From NCBI GenBank assembly GCA_947179485.1, contig OX359250.1, positions 6,841,661-6,905,660 on the forward strand: a DNA stretch of 64,000 nucleotides. The letters are read 5' to 3'. Numbering within the stretch: the stretch's first letter is position 1; every line of letters starts with the position of its first letter. This document shows positions 48,401 to 64,000 of the stretch, piece after piece. This stretch comes from Allacma fusca (lineage: Eukaryota > Arthropoda > Collembola > Symphypleona > Sminthuridae). The position numbers and the translations under genes were made by a program. The notes beneath the pieces are model-generated. The model saw nothing but the letters and a program-made list of their open reading frames with translations. It made no database searches and was not told the DNA's origin.

Positions 48401-51400
48401 GTATATAGGGACAAGCTATTTGGAAGTTTTCCTACTGTTGCTCCCTCCCAAGAAGGCTTACCACCGTGAGTAGCATAAAAACAAATGAAATTGAATTTAA
48501 ATCGACGCTCCATTGTCAGCATTGTACGTATTGATGATGCTGTTACGCCCCTCACCATTACTGTCGAGTGAGCCAGAGGTTTAAGATATTAAGGGATTTA
48601 CTACTTGGTCCTCTACTTCCGAACACCATTCTATTATTTGCAACCGAATAAACTGTAATTAGCTCTGCAACGAGGGGAAAAGAGGATTACGAAATGATGG
48701 TGTGGGAATGGAATTCTCTTATGAATTCTCAGTTCCTTTCTCTGGCAACTCTTTTGACGTCTCTAGAAACTGGAAATAGCCTCTACTTTGTAACATCCCG
48801 GATTGACGCAACCGACACAATACATTAAGTTTGCCGGCACGAAAAGTTTTCCTCCTTGGCTGACGTTAGCTCCACTGACACAATTCAATCACAACATGAT
48901 GGATTTCTATATACATGTAATTATGTTCATTTAATATCATAGGATCTTTTCTGCCTGTCAGTCTCAATAAAAATCAATGTTGATAATTGTACAGAACGAG
49001 TGGCAATCGAACTAAAATGTTGAAATACAACAACACCGACTTCGGAATTGAGCAGTTTGAAAAAATAAAAGGCTGTTACTGACGTGACGTATCCAATCAC
49101 AGTATTTGTATTTCCACTACAAGACATTGCCACAGGTTTATCGTCCTTTCCTGTCGTCACAAGCCAAGTAATTATTGTTTAATGTGAATAACATCCACAT
49201 CGTGGCAAGTTTCAAAGGACACATTTTTCCTGATTCTCCGCAGAATCATATAGTCGAGTACTTTACACAATGCCTTTCTTAAAAATAACTACTTGTAGTT
49301 ACATGCCCATAGCACATTTAAGCTTTCTTTGAAATGTATTTGAGATAAGCTGTAAAACCTCAGGATGATAAGGGATGACATTTCTGGTTAAATTGCAATA
49401 GCCTGGTGGTTTTAGCCTGATTGGAGGACTGCATTGGGGTGGAATCACTTTTGTATTAAATCGATTTTAATCTACTGATAACTTAAGGGTTTTGTATTTG
49501 CAGACATGATTTAGAGACGCCACAAAAATCACGTTTGGACTGCATTCTCAGGCGGAAATAATTGCTCATAACGGTGACAGTTCTGAAAAGTCGTATGTTG
49601 TAAACGAATAAATAAGAATAAGAGAATGGATTGCGGAACAGTAAAATGAAGGAAATAAAAGGAACGTATGAAATTGTTAATGTTTGCAAACTTGAAAATC
49701 TCAACATATCAACGTAATGTTTATTAATCGTTCTTCGGTTCTCATAACTTAATTGTTTCAAGGGGATACAAATACAAATCTGAGGGCAACTTTTCCATGA
49801 CATTTTTCCCGAAGTAATTACATTATTACAATATAAGGCATGCAAGTAATCATAAGAATAATAATATTTCACTCAGCATACTGATTACGTAACACAAGCA
49901 CTATTACTGACGATATGGTTACGAATTACGAACTATAGCCGCTATACTCTTGCAGATTTCAGTATTAACTTAATTCAGTTGCTTGATGTATTTAATGTAG
50001 AAAAAATACACACAATACTATAACCATACATTAACTCAAGTCTAAGGGACTAGTTTGAAATTAACAAGTTACATTTGGATGTTTGGAAAATCAGTTTGTT
50101 TTTTTCGTATTTATAGTAACAGTATGGTCCTTGTTGGAAATAAGCAGTGGATTTCAATACAAATGAATAAAAAGGGAATAAGAGAGGAATATAGTTTCTA
50201 TTTAATACAATTAATCAATCGCTAAACTAGAGTAAACTGTCCTTTAAGTCATTACTGGAGATAACGCAAACATAATTATAATTTAATGGTTTGAAAGTAA
50301 TTGTAACTAATTTGCTTTTAAAAGGTTTAGTCCTTGGTTTTAGGTACTTACAGTTTATAGCTTATTTGAGGAATATTCCGATTTGATTTTTTCCCTTCTA
50401 CTACTATTATTTTTCCACTTTGGCTACATGAGGTTACATCTGCTACAATGTCATGTCTAAATTTCTAGTTAAATGTTTTACTTGTAATACATTTTATGAT
50501 TAAAGGTACGACATAATTTTCAGCTTTTACGAGTCTCATTGAAATATTTTATTACTTTTTATTTATTTACCTTCACGGGAATAATTTCTCATTCTTTTCC
50601 TTACACATTATTTCTTCAGCCCTAGAGCTTGATTCAGAGAGATTATACGCACTTGTTCCTAGAGCTTTTCTATCCCAATTTTAGTGATCGGGTGGAAATT
50701 TATCATTTTGACAAATACATGGTACATGTTTTAAACATGAATATACATGTATGGCAGGAGAGACAAATGTGCTACTCGTATCTTTACTTTAGTTAATGCA
50801 ATTAATTTGCTGTAGGAGAGATATCTATTGGACTTGGATTGAGTTTGAAGCGAAGAAATGTCAAGCTTACGCTTCAGAATTGATCAACTTGGTAACTTTC
50901 CTAAAGTGAATGACAATGATACATTTTCCTACATTATTTTTGCTAAATTCCGTGCAAAAGTTTATCTTTTTATAATAAATGGATTTGAATGACTTTTACA
51001 GCGTATGTACTATTATGATATATTGCAATGTATACTAGGTATTAATATGTCGTGTTGGTTACACAAACTTTTATGCGTAATTGGTATGGACTACACAACT
51101 ACTGGATGCACTCACGTCGTTTCTACCGATTAACTACTTTCCTACATGATCGAGTTGAGTGAGTGACTGTATTTATGGAATTTTTTAAAAAAAGGGATAT
51201 ATTACGTTCTTAACAATACGCAATCATGGATTATGTGGAACGTTTCTAATTCTGTTTTTGGAAAATATAACTGAATCTGCATATGAAAAAATCAACAATT
51301 TATCATAATTGCATATTAATTAAACAAATTATTTTCGTGGCTAAACCCTTGCTAAATACTTATACACACAAACTACGTTTATAGTAAAAAATTACTTAAT

Positions 51401-53882
51401 ATGTAGATAAATGTTTAGTACATCCGTAGATAGACTGATGAAATAACAATTTTCATGTGTACCAGACATATATAATATTTTTTTACAGAACGATAATAAA
51501 AAACGCGACAAAATACATTCAGTATATAGATTCCTTTTCCAGGCAGTGTGCTCTCAAAAACTGAGGATTTTAAAATTATGGAAAACGTACATTGTTATAT
51601 CAATGGGTATGTACAGATAGCCCGACACAATTTTTTATGTTTTTAATACTTCCATTATAATACTAACTTATAATGGTACTTGCAATTACCAATCCCTGTA
51701 ATTCTTATAGTAACTACATATCTAAATCCAGTCACTCTTTTGAATCATCTTAGCATACCAAACACATACTCCAGATGACAAGTATTTATTTGTTTGCGTT
51801 TATATTTAACAGTTTCACGCATGTTCACAGTTGAAGAATTGCACAGTCAATAATTTTACAACACCAATGAGTCAGACAAATACATTTCGAGGCATTTTAT
51901 GAAAGATAAAAATTATACACACAATAATTATCATGAACATTTTTTCTCCTGCTGCTATTACAAAAATTATGTTCGACCGCAGATTTTTCAGCAGTATTTC
52001 ATTCCCAAAATGTCTTATACAAAAACTTTCGCGGACTGTAAACCTTGACGCATAACACTGGTCGTTCCTTTGAGTTTACATTACGTTAAATACTTTTTAT
52101 GTATAGGAAAAAGTATGTAACAACTACACTCTCCAATATCAGAAAGTAGGCAGGGTCCTGAAGATTAGTAAATGATTCATAAAAATTCGGAGTTCGTCAA
52201 CAGGGAATTAATTTTTTCAAGGGCATCAGGGCCAGTTTTCCAGCAATTATTTTGCAACACCACAACCTATGTACAGTCAACATAGGACTCTCTTTTAGAA
52301 ATAATAGAAGAGTCACAACTCAATAAATGAACCCAGTAGATATTAATTTCTTCGAAATCAGACTTAGTGCCATTTTCGTGCTTTCAATCAATTAGTTCAG
52401 ATTCAACACCTAATTCAAGGATACAATCCAATTAGGTAGTAACTTCAGAGACTTAAAACAACGTGTATAGTCTAGTACAAGTCATTTTTTCAATATACAC
52501 AATTTTTATCTTCCAAAGGTAATGATAAACAATAATCTCACGTTAAAGCACATTAAATATAAACTCAAGCAACAAGGGATTGCACAAGTAGTTCCTTAAA
52601 TATTTGGAAACAAAGGACAGCACGAAATTCTTACAATAATCACTCGATTTAATTTTTAAAATTAATGACAACTTCAAAACGAAATGCAAAAATTCTCAGA
52701 GTTAAACTACATCGTACAAAATTCTTAATGGAAAATAACCTATGAATCTCATCGATATTGATTTTTTAACGTAGATTCTCGGCAAGAAAAAATTATGCTA
52801 CTTTCTACGTAAGATAAATATCTTCAGTGTCAAATACATTTCTCCAACCCTTAACTAAACTGCATTGCACGACGTACACCTCATTTCTAACCTTTTGGTG
52901 ATATTACATATTCATAGAGAAAAAATTACTACAACTTACGATAATGATACAAGCTAGTAAATTTGCCTATAGATCTATATTCTTAACAAAGATTCATAAA
53001 TACAGAGCTAGCAAAAACCCAAATGTGCTGTTACAATATTAATAATAATAATAATAAATTTATCGAGCTAGAAATAATGAGACTTAAATCGAATATAGAA
53101 TCTATAGTCAAACTTGAATCTAAAGTACCATACACAATTTAACTTTTTTTTGCAAAATATATTGACACCGAAGATTAATTTGGCTACATATCTCCTTGAT
53201 TCACATTAGTGTTACAGTTTTATACATTCAGGACAGGAACCGTAATTTTTCGCTTCTTGCTGGCTTTGTAACGAGGAATAACAGTTTCCCATTCATTCAA
53301 TAAACTGCTAGCAAAAGGGATTTCTGCCATATCTTCGTAGATCTTGTCATCTTGTGCACATAATGTGGAATCAGATTTTTGAATTCAGTAGTAATAATTC
53401 TCGGATATTGATATATAGACAACTGCAGATACTGTAATATAATCTTTACATAATTTCACACATGACTTTGAAAAATAATGCTTGGAACAGCTTTCATCCT
53501 TGTTTAGTAGGTTGTTGAAGTTTTTGTGAATGTAACATGTGTGTGGTGGTGCATGTTTAGAGTTAAGTCATTGTGTTGAAGGGACGCTGCATCCCATATT
53601 TAATGTATGTGGACACTCTCTCACTCTTGTTGAATAGTTTTTGTGGTATTTTTTTTATCGTCTGACGATATCCCCAAATAAATATAGATGAAACTTGTAG
53701 TAGTGGTATTGATTTCCTAACGCTTGTTTTCTTCGTACCCCTAATTATCTATGTTCTTATGCATGTACGTAGATATAGTATTTGATTTTATAGATGTAAT
53801 ATATATATGTATATTTGATTAGATAATAGTTTTTCGGACAATGACGTTGTATTGAAAAAAGAAACAGCTCCGGTTGAAGCTG
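45441..53882. other. 8.4 kb spacer between NCS-C and neurocalcin
   Basis: Mostly AT-rich non-coding DNA, holding the NCS-C promoter and the neurocalcin 3'UTR. Open frames at 46923-47171 and 48927-49160 on the minus strand read like protein but have no domain or complete exon structure. From about 49.9 to 53.2 kb the DNA is especially AT-rich and open frames are almost absent. A small open frame at 53220-53330 is listed separately. A minus-strand ATTAAA at 53599 could be a neurocalcin poly(A) signal. Confidence 0.65.
53220..53330 (-). other. Small open frame of 36 codons downstream of neurocalcin (uncertain)
   Basis: ATG in a fair initiation context (GATATGG) starts MAEIPFASSLLNEWETVIPR, followed by a basic stretch KASKKRK, and ends TAA. 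The frame stays open upstream of the ATG for about another 16 codons, so it could instead be the end of an exon beginning near 53360. It lies about 550 nt past the neurocalcin stop, so it may be part of that gene's 3'UTR, an alternative terminal exon, or chance. No family is recognised. Confidence 0.2.
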
Positions 53883-60928
<7,046 letters not shown>

Positions 60929-61766
60929 CTGTACATACGCAAAAAAAAACAAAAAAATAGTACTTTCCATAACAATGCACGAATTTATAAGGAACTGTTC
61001 CGGAACACATAACCAACGTAGAAAAGGACTATAAAAACAGCCAAAAAGAAATAGAAGCCCCACAATCCACCCACAGATAATAAAAAACAAAAAAAGGTCA
61101 TGAAAAATGTACATAACTGTGCTAGGCGGGAACTGCACTAAAAACCCACTGACAAAAAAAAAATCACAACAACAACAGCAACCTGAACAAACTCACATCC
61201 ATACAGATCTCCACTAAGAAACTCCACATATCTCACACACTACCAGAGACGCACAAATACACAAAATATACACACACACAATTCGCAATAATAGCAACAT
61301 ATAAAAATAAAATACAGCTTCCACACTCCCTGTGCCCGTTGTAAGGGCTTTTGAGATCGTTACATGAAAAACTCAATGCAATTAAGCGGGCAAAAAACTT
61401 TCTTCCTCCCCCCCTGCCTTTCTTCTCCTGTAGTTGCCTTTCACGTCATCTTTTTAATCACTTTTCTTCCTCTCCGAACTTTCCTGCCTCAAATGCAGAC
61501 CGTCCTTGTCAATCTCTTCACTTCAAAGTAATTATAATACACTAAAAGTTAACAGTAGTCCAGTCAATTATTTCCCCTGAAAGGACCTTATTTATTCTCA
61601 TCCATAGATGCTACATTTCTGATTTAATTTCCCCCTTGAATTTCACCCCACATGCATTCAAATACTCTGGAATAAGTTACATATTTTTATTCGTATGAAG
61701 AAAGTACGAAGCATAGTAATGTATAATGTACAGATGGAAGCAAAAAGAGAGAGAAAGAGGCAGAGT

Positions 61767-61768
<2 letters not shown>

Positions 61769-61825
<57 letters not shown>
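61769..61825. repeat. Long (GA)n microsatellite
   Basis: A GA run of about 57 nt, preceded by GA-rich degenerate sequence and followed by GGGTTCCAAACCAC. Confidence 0.96.
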
Positions 61826-61828
<3 letters not shown>

Positions 61829-63320
61829 TTGGGTTCCAAACCACGTCTCACATACTCATTGCTCTGGGAAATAGCACTAAGTTAGCATTTCGTTGAGGCT
61901 TCCATCCATACATCTGAAAGGGAACAGTTGGGACAACCAAAGTAAAAGTTCAAGCAATGACAAAACATATATGTAGGTTTACGATGAATTAATTTACCTC
62001 ATGCAACAGACATTACTGTAAAACTACGGAGACAGCATGCAAACGAGATAATTTGAAATCTATCCCCACAAGAAGGGAAATGTTTTCAAGGAGAAATTTC
62101 GGTGTACGACTCATTGAAACAATGACGGTGGACATAACTTGAGGATACTTTCTCTCAATTGAAAAGCCGCGCGATCCATTAGGGAAAATAATTCCTGGAA
62201 CCTTAAAACTTGTTTTTCCCATACATTCTTTATTGGAAAGGGATACAGTGTCTGCGGAAGTTTGTGGTAGCAGCTGAACTACTCATCCACTCGGATGAAT
62301 TCTCTGTTTCTCCCTGTCAGACAACAATACACAGTAGGAATACCTCCAATATATAATTATACATATGTATATGCCCACTGACCTAATGCATTTACCGGTG
62401 CGGAGTTACCATGGTTTGAAAAACCAGTGTTATATAATTATCTAAATGTAGATACCTCTCTGCAATTTATCTGATGATGAACTACATACAACAAAGGGTA
62501 ATGAAACCAACTACAGAGGGGAGGAAGGAGATGGAACGGAAGCAAAATAAAATGAGGAAGAGAAACCCCCAGAAAAAGTACAAATTACTTAGGAAAGGCA
62601 AAAAATGGGTTATTAATCCTTCAATTTTTTTTTTGCCACGAACATATGTTACCTCTCTGGGAGAGGAGTTTCTCTCCACAGATGAAACTGAGCTAAAGAA
62701 GTAACATCAGCTTGCCCGACTTAGTCTTTCAATTACCAATCCCATTCTCTCAGTCTAGCTTGCCCCCTTTCCCAAATCTAAACTTAATAACAAACACATC
62801 AACTTGGACAGTTACTACTACATTTCTTTAAGATATCCCCGACAACTGCATTACTTCATGCTCTAGTTTTTTCTTAAAAAAAAACACTAACTTAACAGTA
62901 AATTTCAGTTTTTACTAATTATGTAACTATTTGAGTATATATAGATAGTGAATATCAAACCTTGAGAATAAAACTCCCCTGGACAGAAATCCTAATGATT
63001 TACATAGACAGCTAAACAAACCATAAGAGCTTAGATACTCCGAACCTCCTTACATCAGTATGTATTTATGTATGTACGTACCTAATAATTAAATAGTGCC
63101 CTAATGAAGGTTTTGGAGTACTACGACCAGAAATTACCCTGATAAAACTACACTACCTGATGAGAATTTCATCAAATGGATAAGAGTCGTCTATAAGGCC
63201 TACCCTAGATTTACAAGTGTGAGGGGATGAGTTTAAGTGGAGTGTCGAGAGGGATACTAACTACGCAGTAGAGCAAATCTTAGGAAGATTTGGCAAAATG
63301 GCCGGAAAGTGTGGTGGTGC

Positions 63321-63372
<52 letters not shown>
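63321..63372. repeat. (GA)n microsatellite
   Basis: A GA run of about 50 nt with one AAAG interruption, ending ACGAGGG. Confidence 0.96.
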
Positions 63373-63892
63373 GAGGGAAGCAATGTGGTTGAGACAGCAG
63401 ATGCTGACTGAGCGTTGGAAAAAGATACACGTAATTACCTATATCTTCCCTTGATCAAGAGAGAGACTGTCACAGTTCCAGATTAATGCAAATGTCGTAA
63501 AGAAAGGTACGTTATGGGAGTTTTAGAGTAGTCATTCAAATTGGTTCCCTGGGTCCCAGCTCATTTGCTTTTTACCATCAACATGTCTACGCTCCATCAT
63601 TATTTCAAATTTGGTTAGCAAAGCAACGAAATGCAGGGGCATCTGTATCATTTTCCCTTTGTCTCCCTATAAAACATTCCGTTTATTCACTTTCCTCCAC
63701 CGTCGGTATACATCATAGGGAGAGGGAAAGTGTATGCTCAGCACTGTAGTCATGGTTAGGTAGTAGGAAGTTAGATCTTACTACCAGCTAGGCATTATGG
63801 TAGCTTAATACACGCAATCATGCATATTTTGTAGCCTCAAATGTGCTCTCTCCTATTTGCACAGCTAATACTCCCTCTGTGTGCATGCGAAA

Positions 63893-63952
63893 GAGAAGAG
63901 AGAGAGAGAGAGAGACAGAGGAACGTGTGTATGTGTGTGTGAGAGAGAGACA

Positions 63953-64000
<48 letters not shown>
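63893..64000. repeat. Compound (GA)n-(GT)n-(GA)n-(CA)n-(GA)n repeat at the window edge
   Basis: Successive blocks of GA, TGTGTATGTGTG, GA, CA (10 units) and GA reach the last base, so the array continues past the window. Confidence 0.95.

Larger units (their letters stand above)
60929..64000 (-). other. Neurocalcin intron 1, partial (right edge)
   Basis: Runs from the acceptor of exon 2 to the end of the window. I looked for a minus-strand exon encoding an MGKxNSKL-type start and found none. A frame beginning MGKTSFKVPG at 62222 does not match the family. It contains three large GA tracts. Confidence 0.75.

Noticed and set aside
48927-49160. 77-codon minus-strand frame between NCS-C and neurocalcin
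   Set aside because: It reads moderately like protein but has no known domain and no clear acceptor or donor to join it to either neighbouring gene.
62013-62222. Minus-strand frame starting MGKTSFKVPG as a possible neurocalcin first exon
   Set aside because: The MGK start is suggestive, but the following residues do not match the conserved NSKLKPE-type N-terminus and there is no phase-1 donor at the right distance.

Overview
This window is intron-rich, AT-rich nuclear DNA from an animal. The evidence is spliced genes with GT-AG introns, an 18 kb intron, neuronal-type calcium sensor genes, and dense GA/CT, GT/CA, TA and ATGT microsatellites. The neurocalcin ends in CDPHSQ, close to what I recall of insect neurocalcin, so an arthropod is likely. 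The compact AT-rich introns and GA-tract abundance would suit a copepod such as a sea louse, but that is inference. I see no bacterial operon, CRISPR array, rRNA, tRNA or intact transposon.

Left half (1-29.1 kb, + strand): the last three visible coding exons of one gene (10029-10211, 28567-28741, 28941-29102). They lie around an 18.4 kb intron and are preceded by about 10 kb with no recognisable exon. The encoded C-terminus is low-complexity and polar, then has a conserved-looking WDNPFRPDGDL block, then a polybasic CaaX box (KKKKGCCVIQ). It is probably a lipid-anchored membrane-associated protein; I cannot name the family with certainty. An AT-rich stretch of about 6 kb follows (3'UTR and/or intergenic), ending where it converges on the next gene.

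Right half (35.2-64 kb, - strand): a head-to-tail array of four neuronal calcium sensor (NCS) EF-hand genes, all on the minus strand. Named here from low to high coordinate they are NCS-A (35240-37300, 205 aa), NCS-B (38809-39827, 219 aa), NCS-C (43487-45440, 198 aa) and a neurocalcin orthologue, NCS-D (53883-60928). The first exon of NCS-D lies beyond the right edge. All four have matching intron positions and phases: phase 1 just before the xEI.EWY motif, then phase 0 before EF2, then phase 0 before EF4. Exon lengths repeat exactly between copies (70, 119, 189, 198, 219 nt). NCS-A and NCS-B share a three-codon-longer exon 3, while NCS-C and NCS-D share the standard 63-codon exon 3. This suggests a neurocalcin-like ancestor that duplicated in tandem and gave one conserved copy and three divergent ones.

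How the genes could work together: NCS proteins are myristoylated calcium sensors that move to membranes when calcium rises. A, B and C all begin MG, as N-myristoylation requires. The neurocalcin is probably the ancestral conserved sensor and the other three lineage-specific derivatives with altered N-termini, C-termini and EF1/EF2 loops. This divergent tandem family is the most interesting content of the window. Nothing in the sequence links it functionally to the CaaX gene.
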